DNA from: Pseudomonadota bacterium
GTDB taxonomy: Bacteria; Pseudomonadota; Alphaproteobacteria; UBA9655
Assembly (NCBI GenBank): GCA_018242065.1
Contig: JAFECQ010000011.1
Location: 1 to 45,513 of the forward strand
Reading direction: 5' to 3'
Length of the DNA stretch: 45,513 nucleotides
Under the pieces are notes generated by a model. That model was not told the DNA's origin. It did not search any database and saw only the letters and a list, made by a program, of their open reading frames with translations. Both the position numbers and the translations under genes were made by a program. Positions 29,761-38,726 of this stretch are shown here, piece by piece (within the stretch, counting starts at the first letter, position 1; every line of letters begins with the position of its first letter).

Positions 29761-30539
29761 TATGCGACATGCCGAATATCTGTTTCGAGTTGAATAGGGC
29801 CTGTTGGTAGTCCATGAATGAATTGTTGTACGTAAGGATTATCACAATTGTCAATTTCATGAGCGGGGCCACACCAGACAATCTTTCCATCATAAAGCAT
29901 TGCTATACGATCCCCTATGTGGCGTGCGCTGTTCATATCGTGAGTGATCGTGATGGCTGTCGCTCCTAAATCTTGCACGGATCTGCGAATAAGATCATTA
30001 ATAACGCTGCTAAAGATAGGATCTAAACCAGAGGTGGGCTCATCAAAAAAGAGAATGTGAGGCTGCGTTGCAATCGCTCGTGCAAGAGCAACGCGGCGTT
30101 GCATTCCTCCCGAAATTTCAGCCGGAGAGAGTTCAGCAACGCTTTCACTTAATCCAACAGCAGATAATTTCTGGAGGGCAATCTGCTTGGCTTGTTTTCG
30201 ATCCATGTGTTGCGCATGGATGAGACGAAAGGCAACATTCTCCCATACTTTTAGGCTATCAAAAAGAGCGGATCCTTGAAATACAACACCAATATCTTGG
30301 AGTCTTTCTTCATGTTGAGTCAAGGATTCTTCTAAGATGTCTTTACCATCCATTTTAATGCTTCCTGAATCAACCTGGATAAGCCCCAACAGACATTTAA
30401 GAAGGACAGATTTTCCCGTACCAGACCCTCCAATAATCACCATAGATTCGCCAGTAAACACTTCTAAGTTAACGCCTTGAAGTACATGTTTATGACCAAA
30501 ACTCTTCTTGATATTTTTGAGTGTAAATTTTGGCGTCAT
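29760..30539 (-). CDS. mlaF: MlaF-type ABC transporter ATPase (phospholipid/toluene-tolerance family)
   Basis: A 259-residue ATPase with Walker A IGGSGTGKS at 36-44, signature ISGGMQRRVALARA, and Walker B ILFFDEPTSGLDPIFS. The GMQ and SGLDP variants are typical of the MlaF/Mkl group that energises lipid transport between the membranes. The permease mlaE is encoded directly upstream, 11 bases away. The substrate-binding mlaD gene is not in this window, so it must be elsewhere or lost. The subunit pairing is strong evidence for the assignment. Confidence 0.9.
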   Translation of the reverse strand: MTPKFTLKNIKKSFGHKHVLQGVNLEVFTGESMVIIGGSGTGKSVLLKCLLGLIQVDSGSIKMDGKDILEESLTQHEERLQDIGVVFQGSALFDSLKVWENVAFRLIHAQHMDRKQAKQIALQKLSAVGLSESVAELSPAEISGGMQRRVALARAIATQPHILFFDEPTSGLDPIFSSVINDLIRRSVQDLGATAITITHDMNSARHIGDRIAMLYDGKIVWCGPAHEIDNCDNPYVQQFIHGLPTGPIQLETDIRHVA

Positions 30540-30550
30540 AGTGTTCCTTG

Positions 30551-31321
30551 CTAAAAAAGAAGTGCAGTGAGAAAATAATTAGCAATCAGAATAAGAATTG
30601 AAGAAGATACGACTGCGTAAGTCGTTGCTTTTCCAACGCCTTGAGCGCCCCCTTTAGAATTAAAACCATGATAACAACCCATTAGTGCGATAATGAATCC
30701 AAAAAAGGCGGCTTTAATAAGTCCTGAAGTAAAATCTCCCACTTCTACAAAGTCAAAAGTCTGCTTTAGGTATGATGCAGGGTTAAAGCCCAGTCGATAG
30801 ACGCTGACGACATATCCACCGAAAATACCAACAATATCAGCGACAAGAACAAGAAGAGGAAGCATTGCAATGCCAGCTAAAAGGCGAGGCATAATAAGGT
30901 ATTTTTGTGGATTTGTTGAAAGAGTTGCTAGGGCATCGATTTGCTCTGTTACCCGCATGGTCCCAATTTCGGCGGCCATTGCAGCCCCGATTCTCCCAGA
31001 TATCATAAGCCCAGCTAAAACTGGACCTAGTTCCCGTGTCATTGAAAGAGCAACGACGCTTGCAATGGCTCCTTCAGCATTGAAACGAGAAAAACCTGTA
31101 TAACTCTGAAGTGCTAGAACCATTCCTGTAAACAAAGCAGTGAGACCTACAACGGGTAATGATAAATAGCCGATTTCCCAAAATTGGTGAAAAAGTTGAC
31201 GAAAATAATAAGGGGGCTTTAAACCCTGAATAAGAGATTGAAAGAAGAAAAGAATAAGTCGTCCCGTTGAAGCTAAAAAGTCCAAAAAGACCCGACCGAT
31301 GCTTGCTAAAGCCCAAACCAT
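30551..31321 (-). CDS. mlaE: MlaE-family ABC transporter permease
   Basis: A 256-residue integral membrane protein with about five to six hydrophobic helices. Family motifs are FTGMVLALQSYTGFSRFNAEGAIASVVALSMTRELGPVLAGLMISGRIGAAMAAEIGTMRVTEQIDAL and the late GFIIALMGCYHGFNSKGGAQGVGKATTYAVVSS. It forms the membrane part of the MlaFE lipid transporter that maintains outer-membrane asymmetry. The start shares one base with the alr stop, so alr-mlaE-mlaF-radA are tightly packed. Confidence 0.9.
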   Translation of the reverse strand: MVWALASIGRVFLDFLASTGRLILFFFQSLIQGLKPPYYFRQLFHQFWEIGYLSLPVVGLTALFTGMVLALQSYTGFSRFNAEGAIASVVALSMTRELGPVLAGLMISGRIGAAMAAEIGTMRVTEQIDALATLSTNPQKYLIMPRLLAGIAMLPLLVLVADIVGIFGGYVVSVYRLGFNPASYLKQTFDFVEVGDFTSGLIKAAFFGFIIALMGCYHGFNSKGGAQGVGKATTYAVVSSSILILIANYFLTALLF

Positions 31322-32460
31322 TAAGCAGCCTCTTTTGTTTTTTGAGTATTAACATAAAACCGTTCAAAGCGCGAGCCTATACGTGTCAAAAGCTCCCAGG
31401 GGATGGTTTCTGCTTTTTGAGCAAGATCGTCGATGCTTATATTATCTCCAAAAAGTTCAACCCAGTCACCGCAATGAATCCGATTAGAAGGAATATCAGT
31501 TATATCAATTGTCAAGAGGTCCATGGAAACCTTTCCAACCACTGGTAGTTTATATCCATCAAAGTAGACTTCTCCCCGATTGCTTAGACTTCTTAAGTAA
31601 CCATCCGCATAGCCTACACCTAAGGTAGCGATTCGGGAAGCCCTAGATGCAATGAAAGAGGCATCATAACCTACAGAATCCCCTCGAGGTATCTCATTAA
31701 TTTGTAAAATTTGAGCGTAAGCTTTAATCGCGGTTTTTAATTGCGACTGCCCGCGAGGATCGGCTGTGCGGCAGCCAGTAAGAGCAAGACCTATTCGCGT
31801 TAAGTTGTAATGATATTCTGGTCCTAAAAAGCGTCCTCCACTCGTGGCCAGGCTTGCAAGTGCAAAGGGAAAACGCTTGCAAAGTGCGTCAAAGGCAACA
31901 CGTTGAGCGTCATTCATGGGATGGGAGGCTTGATACGTGCAAGCAAGATGGCTCATGACGCAAACAATTTCAGTATGAGATAGATCTTTCAAGCCAAGAT
32001 GTTTGATATCATAAGGAGCCAAGCCCGTGCGGGTCATGCCTGTATCAAAGTGAAGAGCTGCTTTTAAACATTGACGATGTTCCTTGGCGTATGTGTTCCA
32101 AGCTCGAATTTGTCTAAGGTCGCTCAGAACAGGGATAAGGTTATAGTGAGTGTAGACTTTTTCGTCTCCCTCTCTAAGTCCATTCAGAACGTATATTGAA
32201 GCATCATTCCCGATGAAGCATTGAAGCTCTATGGCTTCAGTGAGGTGAGCAACAAAAAACTGGCGACACCCTTCCTGATAAAGGCGGGTTGATACTTCTT
32301 TAACGCCCAAACCATAAGCATTAGCTTTAAGAACAGTACCACAAATGACTCCCTTTTTAAGTTCAGAGGAGAGAGAGCGATAATTATGGGCTATAGCGTC
32401 TAAATCAATAAAAAGAGCCAAAGGAACTGAAGGGGCATGAGGAAAGTTAATATTAGGCAT
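31321..32460 (-). CDS. alr: alanine racemase
   Basis: A 379-residue fold-type III PLP enzyme that makes D-alanine for peptidoglycan. PLP-binding K45 lies in VLKANAYGLG and the second catalytic base Y265 in GDSVGYDASFIA. HFDTGMTRTGL and GKVSMDLLTIDITD are further family blocks. The length is normal. The start overlaps the dnaB stop by 8 bases. Together with dapA, slt and the amidase it indicates that this organism keeps peptidoglycan synthesis, unlike some intracellular relatives. Confidence 0.93.
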   Translation of the reverse strand: MPNINFPHAPSVPLALFIDLDAIAHNYRSLSSELKKGVICGTVLKANAYGLGVKEVSTRLYQEGCRQFFVAHLTEAIELQCFIGNDASIYVLNGLREGDEKVYTHYNLIPVLSDLRQIRAWNTYAKEHRQCLKAALHFDTGMTRTGLAPYDIKHLGLKDLSHTEIVCVMSHLACTYQASHPMNDAQRVAFDALCKRFPFALASLATSGGRFLGPEYHYNLTRIGLALTGCRTADPRGQSQLKTAIKAYAQILQINEIPRGDSVGYDASFIASRASRIATLGVGYADGYLRSLSNRGEVYFDGYKLPVVGKVSMDLLTIDITDIPSNRIHCGDWVELFGDNISIDDLAQKAETIPWELLTRIGSRFERFYVNTQKTKEAA

Positions 32461-33937
32461 AGTTCACCGCTAAATAAGCAGGATCTGCAAGGTCAGAGAA
32501 TTTTGTTAATCTTCCTTCGAAATGAAGTTTAACGGTACCAATAGGACCGTGGCGTTGCTTTGCAATGATAACTTCTGCCAAGTTGGCAATTGAAGCAAGA
32601 GATTTTTCCCATTCGGCAACTTTGTCATCACTTCCTGTGGGTTTTTTTCGTGCAAGATAATATTCCTCGCGATAAACAAACATGACAACATCGGCGTCTT
32701 GCTCAATGGAGCCTGACTCTCTAAGGTCTGAAAGTTGAGGACGTTTGTCATCTCGCTGTTCGACGGCACGAGAAAGCTGAGAGAGGGCGATGACAGGTAC
32801 ATTCAATTCTTTGGCAAGCGCTTTAAGGCCACGCGTAATTTCTGAGAGTTCCGTTACCCGATTCTCTGCTGTTTTCCTGCCTGGGGAGGAAAGAAGTTGC
32901 AAATAATCAATAACAATCATTCCAAGCCCTTCTTGACGCATCAAACGTCGCGCCCGTGTTCTTAGAGCAGGTACTGAAAGAGCAGGGGTGTCGTCAATAA
33001 AAAAGGGTAAAGCATTTAAGCGATTTGAAACCTCTACAAGGCGAGGAAAATCGGATTTTCCAATGTCACCTCTACGAATAAGGTCCGAAGACAGCCCTGC
33101 TTCTTGGCCCAGAATACGATTGGCTAATTGTTCAGAAGACATTTCAAGTGAAAAAAAAGCGACCGCAGCTCCTTCATTTCTTTCCAAGGCTGCGCGAGCA
33201 GCATTAAACGCTAGGTTTGTAGCAAGAGCAGTCTTTCCCATAGAAGGGCGACCAGCCAGGATGACAAGGTCGGAAGGATGAAAACCGCCTAAACATTCAT
33301 CCATCTTTTTAAAGCCAGAAGTTACACCAATAACGTGGCTGTCTCTTTTATAGGCAACTTCTGCACTTACAAGTGCTTGCTTTAGGGCTGAAGAAAAAGT
33401 TTGTAGGCCGCGCTCTTGTTGACCAACTGTTGCAAGATCAAATAGCTTTTTTTCTGCAAGTTCAATTTGGTGGATGGCAGTGGTATCAAGCTCATAGGTA
33501 TGAGCGTCATTGACAACGTTTTCTCCAATGTCGATGAGCTCGCGTCTAAGATAAAAATCATAGATTTTTCTGCCATAATCTTCTGTGTTGATAATAGAAA
33601 TAACGGATGCGGCCAGATGAGCTAAGTATTGACCTCCACCCACTTCGGATAACGCATCATCGTGGTCAAAATATTCCTTTAAGGTAATTGGATCAGCGAT
33701 ATGGCCACGGCTAATAAGATTGCTAATGGCTTCATAAATTCGACCGTGTGAACGTTCAGAAAAATGCTCTGGTCTAAGAAATTCAGCAACTCTTTCAAAG
33801 GCAAGATTATTATGAAGTAATGCGCCTAATAAAGCTTGTTCAGCTTCAAGGCTGTGAGGAGGCAGTCTTTGAATTAAATCTTCAGGATTTTTCAAGGGCA
33901 CAGGAGTGTTAAACTCTGGATTTAAAATAGCGCCCAT
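32453..33937 (-). CDS. dnaB: replicative DNA helicase DnaB
   Basis: A 494-residue hexameric helicase. The N-terminal domain begins RLPPHSLEAEQALLGALLHN. The C-terminal RecA-like domain has Walker A LAGRPSMGKTALATN, FFSLEMSSEQL, the IVIDYLQLLSSPGR Walker B, and LSDLRESGSIEQDADVVMFVYREEYY. No intein or insertion is seen; the length is standard. It is downstream of rplI with a 101-base gap carrying two hairpins, and starts the dnaB-alr-mlaEF-radA-cvpA-SDR run. Confidence 0.95.
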   Translation of the reverse strand: MGAILNPEFNTPVPLKNPEDLIQRLPPHSLEAEQALLGALLHNNLAFERVAEFLRPEHFSERSHGRIYEAISNLISRGHIADPITLKEYFDHDDALSEVGGGQYLAHLAASVISIINTEDYGRKIYDFYLRRELIDIGENVVNDAHTYELDTTAIHQIELAEKKLFDLATVGQQERGLQTFSSALKQALVSAEVAYKRDSHVIGVTSGFKKMDECLGGFHPSDLVILAGRPSMGKTALATNLAFNAARAALERNEGAAVAFFSLEMSSEQLANRILGQEAGLSSDLIRRGDIGKSDFPRLVEVSNRLNALPFFIDDTPALSVPALRTRARRLMRQEGLGMIVIDYLQLLSSPGRKTAENRVTELSEITRGLKALAKELNVPVIALSQLSRAVEQRDDKRPQLSDLRESGSIEQDADVVMFVYREEYYLARKKPTGSDDKVAEWEKSLASIANLAEVIIAKQRHGPIGTVKLHFEGRLTKFSDLADPAYLAVNYA

Positions 33938-33972
33938 CTGGTTATTCCTATAACAATGTTTGGTATACTCAA

Positions 33973-34033
33973 ATGCAGCTTCTTCTTAAAGTTGAAGAGC
34001 TGCATTTCTCGTTTTCTGAATTCTAAAAACGAG
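33973..34033 (-). promoter_or_regulatory. two hairpins between rplI and dnaB
   Basis: ATGCAGCT...AGCTGCAT (33973-34005, near-perfect 12-bp arms with one bulged base) and CTCGTTTT...AAAACGAG (34008-34033) lie directly after the rplI stop on the minus strand. Neither is followed by a long T run, so they could act as a processing or attenuation site between the ribosomal and dnaB parts of the operon. Confidence 0.45.
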
Positions 34034-34038
34034 CGTAG

Positions 34039-34515
34039 TTATTCTGCGTACTGATTGGCTTGTGCTTTAGCTTCGTCTTCAGACATTGCAATATTTACGC
34101 TCAAATTGATAGCTACTTCAGGATGCAATTGTACGCGAACAGTGTGAATTCCGATCGTTTTGATAGGAAGATTAATTTTGACGTTATGTTTGGTTACGTG
34201 CTCTTGTTTTAAAGCATCTGCAATATCACGTGCGCTAACAGAACCATAAAGCTGGCCGCCTTCACTGGCTTGGCGAATAAGAACGACCATTGTTCCCTCC
34301 AAGCGCTTTGCCAAAACTTCAGCTTCGTCCTTATGTTTCAGATTTACTTTTTCAAGCGCTTCTTTTTCTTTTTCAAAATGAGAGATGTTTTCTTTTGTTG
34401 CGCGCAAAGCAATTTTTTTTGGAAGAAGGAAATTCCGAGCATATCCTGGGCGGACATTTACAATATCCCCCAATTTTCCGAGTTTTTCAACACGTTGTAA
34501 AAGAATTAATTCCAT
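34039..34515 (-). CDS. rplI: 50S ribosomal protein L9
   Basis: A 158-residue protein beginning MELILLQRVEKLGKLGDIVNVRPGYARNFLLPKKIALRAT, the highly conserved L9 N-terminal domain, followed by the long connecting helix (ENISHFEKEKEALEKVNLKHKDEAEVLAKRL) and a C-terminal RNA-binding domain. Slightly longer than E. coli L9 (149 aa), with an acidic extension SEDEAKAQANQYAE at the end. Conserved position downstream of rpsR and DUF2232. Confidence 0.95.
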   Translation of the reverse strand: MELILLQRVEKLGKLGDIVNVRPGYARNFLLPKKIALRATKENISHFEKEKEALEKVNLKHKDEAEVLAKRLEGTMVVLIRQASEGGQLYGSVSARDIADALKQEHVTKHNVKINLPIKTIGIHTVRVQLHPEVAINLSVNIAMSEDEAKAQANQYAE

Positions 34516-34582
34516 AATTTAGGCTCCTCAATTGAGTCAATTTATCCCTTTTTCTAACAACTTTAGGACAAAGAAACAACTG

Positions 34583-35497
34583 TTAGTTTAATGAAGTGAA
34601 CTTTTCAATCCAGGGTTTTAAAATTCCAATAAGAATTACACCGAATATAGGCCATATAAAAAGGAACATGAGGGCGTAAAAGAGAGTTAATCCAGCTGTG
34701 ACAAAGGGCATTTTATGGATCCATTCGTGGATTACGCCAAGACCAACAAGGAAAAAAGGAACAAGAAGAATAAGAACCGCATTTTTTCCTAAAAGGGCAA
34801 GCGATCCAATTCCAATCATGGACAGAAGAAGAGAAAGGAACAGTAAAAGCAAAAAGCTCTTCGGTGTTTTGAGTCCTACGAGAGAAGGAGAGGGGCGTAA
34901 ATTATGATTAAACCGAATTAAAAGTCCCTGTGCCAAAGCGGCATTGATAAGCATCATAAGTGTCCAGGAAAAAGAAAAGAACCCAGGTAAAAAAGGAAAA
35001 ATTGTATTTAAAAGAGATTCCGCATCTTTAAGGTGATTTTGAGGATCAAAAGCCTTAAGAAAAGACTTTATCAGGGCATGAGCATCACCTCCTTGGGTAA
35101 AATAAAGGTAAACGCCCAAAGCGATAACCATGACCAGGCCAGCTGCAAGTGTTATGTCTCTTAAAAGTAAAGAAGCTGGATACCAGTCAATTTGTCCAGA
35201 AGCTTTTTTACGATTTAAAAGAGCTCGATTGATCAAAAATGTAGATCCTAGAGCGGAAAAAATAAAAAATTCTCCTCCCAGAAGGGGACCTTCAAGAAGA
35301 ATAATTAAGAGAGTAGCTATAAGACTTGCCCCATAAAGAGACCTTAAACCAAGACCAAGACCCACAAGAAACAGAGGTAACGTTGCAAGATACGAGATAA
35401 AAATAAGGCCCGGGACGGGGAATAAGTGAAGAAGAGAAAGGGTGGCACTTAAAAGGCCACCCAATATCATGCATGTCGTTTTGACAGAATTACTCAT
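34583..35497 (-). CDS. DUF2232 (YybS-like) membrane protein
   Basis: A 304-residue polytopic membrane protein with about eight hydrophobic helices and a short charged loop (LLNRKKASGQIDWYPA). No catalytic motif is visible. In many alphaproteobacteria a DUF2232 protein is encoded exactly between rpsR and rplI, as here (6 bases after rpsR, 67 bases before rplI), which supports the assignment more than sequence alone. Function is unknown. Confidence 0.75.
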   Translation of the reverse strand: MSNSVKTTCMILGGLLSATLSLLHLFPVPGLIFISYLATLPLFLVGLGLGLRSLYGASLIATLLIILLEGPLLGGEFFIFSALGSTFLINRALLNRKKASGQIDWYPASLLLRDITLAAGLVMVIALGVYLYFTQGGDAHALIKSFLKAFDPQNHLKDAESLLNTIFPFLPGFFSFSWTLMMLINAALAQGLLIRFNHNLRPSPSLVGLKTPKSFLLLLFLSLLLSMIGIGSLALLGKNAVLILLVPFFLVGLGVIHEWIHKMPFVTAGLTLFYALMFLFIWPIFGVILIGILKPWIEKFTSLN

Positions 35498-35503
35498 CGC
35501 TCC

Positions 35504-35746
35504 TTAATCGAGCACATAAGGCATGAGTGCTAAAAAGCGTGCGCGTTTGATCGCTTGGGCGAGTTCTCTCTGCTTTTTTTGAGAAACAGCCGTAATGCGA
35601 CTTGGAATAATTTTTCCGCGTTCTGTTGTAAATTTTTGCAAAAGCTTCACATCTTTATAATCGATTTGAATCGCGTCTGGGCCTGAAAAAGGGCATGTCT
35701 TTCTGCGGCGAAAGAAGGGCTTGCGGGTTGTAGGAACGGTGCTCAT
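35504..35746 (-). CDS. rpsR: 30S ribosomal protein S18
   Basis: An 80-residue basic protein with [59 protein letters not shown], an unmistakable S18. It forms a heterodimer with S6, encoded directly upstream with an ATGA overlap. A single N-terminal cysteine in the CPFS segment is typical. Confidence 0.95.
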   Translation of the reverse strand: MSTVPTTRKPFFRRRKTCPFSGPDAIQIDYKDVKLLQKFTTERGKIIPSRITAVSQKKQRELAQAIKRARFLALMPYVLD

Positions 35747-36171
35747 TCTTTATCTCCTTCTTCTTCAACTACTTCAACTTCTTCCCCTTCTTCAAAGGAT
35801 GTAAATCTTTCTGTGTCATCGAAAGCTTCATAGCGGCGATCGCGATTTTGCTTGCTTTGCATCAATGGGGATGGGTTCGTATCTAAAGCTTCAACCTTAA
35901 GGGTCAAGAAGCGTAGAATGTCTTCGTTGAGGCGCATTTGGCGTTCCATCTCTTTAACAGCAGCAGGAGGCGCGTCAATGTTAAACAACACATAATGTCC
36001 CTTGCGATTTTTCTTGATACTGTATGCGAGTGTCCGCAGGCCGCAAAACTCAGTTTTGGTCACATCACCCTGACCTTGGGTAAGAATGTCTGTCAAATTC
36101 GTCGCCAATGTTTCAACTTGTGCAGCTGAAAGATCTTGACGCGCAATGAAGACCGTTTCGTAAAACGCCAT
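35743..36171 (-). CDS. rpsF: 30S ribosomal protein S6 with acidic C-terminal tail
   Basis: A 142-residue protein. Residues 1-95 are the S6 ferredoxin-like fold ([66 protein letters not shown]). The last ~20 residues are almost all acidic ([16 protein letters not shown]), ending in Glu. S6 is the known substrate of RimK, whose gene is at 3240-4145, so the terminal Glu is a likely attachment site. It is the first gene of rpsF-rpsR-DUF2232-rplI. Confidence 0.95.
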   Translation of the reverse strand: MAFYETVFIARQDLSAAQVETLATNLTDILTQGQGDVTKTEFCGLRTLAYSIKKNRKGHYVLFNIDAPPAAVKEMERQMRLNEDILRFLTLKVEALDTNPSPLMQSKQNRDRRYEAFDDTERFTSFEEGEEVEVVEEEGDKE

Positions 36172-36186
36172 TTATTGACTCCTTAT

Positions 36187-36234
36187 GGCTAATCGTGCGT
36201 GGCCCCATGCCATACACCAGCCGGCATTACCGGC
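36187..36234 (-). promoter_or_regulatory. structured rpsF leader, possible S6:S18 autoregulatory element
   Basis: In the minus-strand leader, 16-63 bases before the rpsF start, two overlapping folds are possible. One is GCCGG-loop-CCGGC (36234-36220); the other is a nested stem GGCT...AGCC enclosing GTG...CAC and GGC...GCC (36222-36187). rpsF leaders in many bacteria bind the S6:S18 dimer, but I cannot confirm the consensus here. Confidence 0.35.
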
Positions 36235-36303
36235 AAAGAGTGTTTTCTTTTCTTAAAGGAAAAGCTTAAGGTTGGCAAGAGAAGTCTCAGACCCTGTGCT
36301 GTT

Positions 36304-37569
36304 TTAGATTTTCTTTTCAAGAGCGACCACCGGATTTTCAGGGTTACCTTGCCAATAGATAGGTTTCAGGTCATATTTTGCTATCAGTGTTTTAGCAGTC
36401 TCTCGATCTATTTCTTCCCATCCATCTAAATGCCTAGAAATGAGTTGTCCTCTTGGTTGTAATAAAGCAATCATACATTCCATTGTTTTTTCATCTAATA
36501 TAACAAACTTGTTGCCAATATTACTTGTTTCTAAAATAGTATTAAACTTTCCTCTGTAATGTTTTAAAAGGCCAGTTAGAAGGCCCTTATCATTAATATT
36601 TGAGGTAATATGAGGAAGTTGCAATGGATTTTGATCAATCGTCAGAACATCCGAACCATAGCGACTGATCGGCTCAATTTTTGAAGCTCCAATACGGCCA
36701 TCTCCAATGATAAGCGTTGTAGGTTCTTTTCTGCTGGTGCGATAACGCTCTAACTGATGGTCAGGTCTATAAAATTCTCTAGCTGATAAAAGCAATTTTG
36801 GATTCCAGTTTGTCAAAAAACGGGCGCGGTGGAGTTTTTGTAAAAGGTCCTCAACCAAAAATGGTTTGTAATCATGGGACTTTTTCAAAAGATCCTCAAT
36901 ATTTCCCTTTTCATAAGCGAGCTTGAATTTGGTTGCCTCCAACTTATATTGCTCCATCTCTGCGAATGTTGGGTATATGACGCCTACCCCCAATAAATGG
37001 GCAAAAAAACCGTCAAAAAGCAGTCCATTTTCTGAACCGTTGTTCTCAATATCTGATTCGATGTTGCTCCAAAACGGTAGGTAATCTCTTTTTTTCCTGT
37101 TCATAAATTGTTTTCTTACTTCTTCGGGATTAAAACCAATGAGGGCCTGAATCTCGATGGATAAACCTAATTGATCTTCATATCTTTCCTGAAACTCTGA
37201 CTCGAACAGTATACAAAAATCATCCCATGATGATTCAGGCACATATTTAAGAAGTAAATCACGACGATAAATTTCAGCACTACGTTCAAAAAACGTACGA
37301 ATTTTTGTTGGTAAAAAAAGGGCAGATTGAACAATCTCTCGAGCTATGTGACTTTTTGTAAAGTCAAATTGAAATAAACCTTCTGTTTTTTCGTCTTTTC
37401 TTTTAGTTGAAGGCGAACTGCTGTAAAGGCTAACGTCTTCACTTAGATGGCTAGCTTCCATACTTAACACTTGAACGGGTAAAGTTATAAGGGACAAGCC
37501 TAGAATAAGAGGGCAAAAACTCGATAACCATTTAGAAATTAATTGCAAACGGGGACTCTTTGGTTTCAT
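36304..37569 (-). CDS. secreted protein with methyltransferase-like C-terminal domain
   Basis: A 421-residue protein with an N-terminal signal peptide (LISKWLSSFCPLILGLSLITLPVQVLS). Residues ~60-280 are helical and unrecognised. Residues ~285-420 resemble a Rossmann-type SAM methyltransferase: LIIGDGRIG at 286-294 (motif I-like), VLTIDQNP at 308-315 with the acidic end of strand 2 at D312, and FNTILETSN at 342-350 (motif IV-like). The motif I is degenerate (GDGRIG rather than G-x-G-x-G). A methyltransferase fold on an exported protein is unusual in bacteria except in effectors; this is inference. A minus-strand TTGACT 37633-37628 and TACATG 37610-37605 with 17 bases between could be its promoter. 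Confidence 0.6.
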   Translation of the reverse strand: MKPKSPRLQLISKWLSSFCPLILGLSLITLPVQVLSMEASHLSEDVSLYSSSPSTKRKDEKTEGLFQFDFTKSHIAREIVQSALFLPTKIRTFFERSAEIYRRDLLLKYVPESSWDDFCILFESEFQERYEDQLGLSIEIQALIGFNPEEVRKQFMNRKKRDYLPFWSNIESDIENNGSENGLLFDGFFAHLLGVGVIYPTFAEMEQYKLEATKFKLAYEKGNIEDLLKKSHDYKPFLVEDLLQKLHRARFLTNWNPKLLLSAREFYRPDHQLERYRTSRKEPTTLIIGDGRIGASKIEPISRYGSDVLTIDQNPLQLPHITSNINDKGLLTGLLKHYRGKFNTILETSNIGNKFVILDEKTMECMIALLQPRGQLISRHLDGWEEIDRETAKTLIAKYDLKPIYWQGNPENPVVALEKKI

Positions 37570-37700
37570 CGTAACATCCTAAAAATAACAAATTATTATG
37601 TTTTCATGTAATCTTCTTAAGAAATAAAGTCAATAACTTGTAATGAAAATATTGTATTCTCTATTGTTCAGACGTGTCAATTACCTGGCCAAGAGCTTGC

Positions 37701-37723
37701 CCTTGCGAATGCGAGGGATGACA
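37701..37723. repeat. short dispersed repeat related to 11558-11576
   Basis: CCTTGCGAATGCGAGGGATGACA here and GAGCATTCGCAAGG...GATGACA at 11558-11576 share the GATGACA end and a CGCAAGG/CCTTGCG palindromic core. It may be a second, decayed family of intergenic palindromic elements. Confidence 0.35.
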
Positions 37724-37783
37724 CAGGGCTAAGTAGTTACCGAATTTTGGATGCTATTCATTCCAAATAGAGGAAAAAACTTT

Positions 37784-37816
37784 TTAAAAAAAGGGCCACG
37801 TTAATTTACGTGGCCC
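37784..37816 (-). terminator. intrinsic terminator of rpsU
   Basis: GGGCCACGT-loop-ACGTGGCCC (37816-37793), a perfect 9-bp stem with a 6-base loop, followed on the minus strand by seven Ts and further T-rich sequence. It sits 13 bases past the rpsU stop. The clearest Rho-independent terminator in the window. Confidence 0.88.
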
Positions 37817-37829
37817 TGGTATAAGAATA

Positions 37830-38030
37830 TCAGCCTTCTCGCTCCGTACGTTTTCGGGCGAGCTTGCGAGCACGCCGAATGGCTTCAGCTTGCTCACGGG
37901 CTTTACGCTCGGAAGGTTTTTCATAATGTCGGCGTAACTTCATCTCTCGAAAAATACCTTCTCTTTGCATTTTTTTCTTGAGTACACGAAGTGCTTGATC
38001 AACATTATTGTCACGGACAATAACTTGCAT
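37830..38030 (-). CDS. rpsU: 30S ribosomal protein S21
   Basis: A 66-residue basic protein, [60 protein letters not shown], typical S21. I start at ATG 38030; the in-frame GTG at 38042 is next to the SD (AGGAGG) and gives a non-family extension. The gene is monocistronic with its own intrinsic terminator and is divergent from the COQ9 gene. Confidence 0.94.
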   Translation of the reverse strand: MQVIVRDNNVDQALRVLKKKMQREGIFREMKLRRHYEKPSERKAREQAEAIRRARKLARKRTEREG

Positions 38031-38120
38031 AAACCGATACACCTCCTTCCAAATTAAGCTAAAGATTGCATAAAACGATAGGACTATAGTATATGAATTT
38101 TATTAAGAAAAGGGAAAAAT

Positions 38121-38726
38121 ATGTCGGAGCGTGATACAATCAAGCAGCAACTCTTAGCTCGTGCACTGATTCATGTTCCTTTTGAGGGATGGTCTAAAGC
38201 TCTTTTAGAGCAAGCGGCAGTGGAAATAGGTCTTGATTCTTCATACGGTTGGCGCCTTTTTCCGAAAGGAGCCATTGAAGCAGTTTCTTATTGGAGTGAG
38301 CTTTTGGATGAGGAAATGCTTAAAGTTCTCCCCCCCGCTGAAGACCTAAGAGTGCGTGAGAAGGTCGGTCTGGGTGTTAAGGTACGTTTAAATCTTTTGA
38401 TTCCTTATCGAGAGGCTGCAAGAAAGACCTCAATCTATTTGGCCTATCCTTCTCATATGGGTGAGGCAACGCGTCTTTTGTATCGAACCATTAATGAGAT
38501 TTGGTATTATGCAGGAGATACGGCGACAGACTATAATTTTTATACAAAACGGGGTCTTTTATCATGGGTTTATGCTTCAACTTTTTTATATTGGCTCAAG
38601 GATCAATCAGAAGGATTCGAGGCAACCTGGGCATTTCTTGACCGTCGAATTTCCGAGGTTTTGAATCTTCCTAAACTGCCTCAAAAAATCGCTCAAACTA
38701 TTTTTCCTTGGAGGCGTTGTGGCTGA
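38121..38726 (+). CDS. COQ9 family protein (ubiquinone biosynthesis accessory)
   Basis: A 201-residue protein with the COQ9 pattern: helical N-terminus (LLARALIHVPFEGWSKALLEQAAVEIG, TetR-like), central KVGLGVKVRLNLLIPYREAARKTSIYLAYPSHMGEATRLLYRTINEIWYYAGDTATDYNFYTKRGLLSWVYASTFLYWLKD and a C-terminal helix. COQ9 binds lipids and assists COQ7-type hydroxylation. The motif GDTATDYNFYTKRGLL is diagnostic. It overlaps the glycosylase gene by 8 bases. Alphaproteobacterial and mitochondrial by distribution, which supports the taxonomic reading. Confidence 0.88.
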   Translation: MSERDTIKQQLLARALIHVPFEGWSKALLEQAAVEIGLDSSYGWRLFPKGAIEAVSYWSELLDEEMLKVLPPAEDLRVREKVGLGVKVRLNLLIPYREAARKTSIYLAYPSHMGEATRLLYRTINEIWYYAGDTATDYNFYTKRGLLSWVYASTFLYWLKDQSEGFEATWAFLDRRISEVLNLPKLPQKIAQTIFPWRRCG

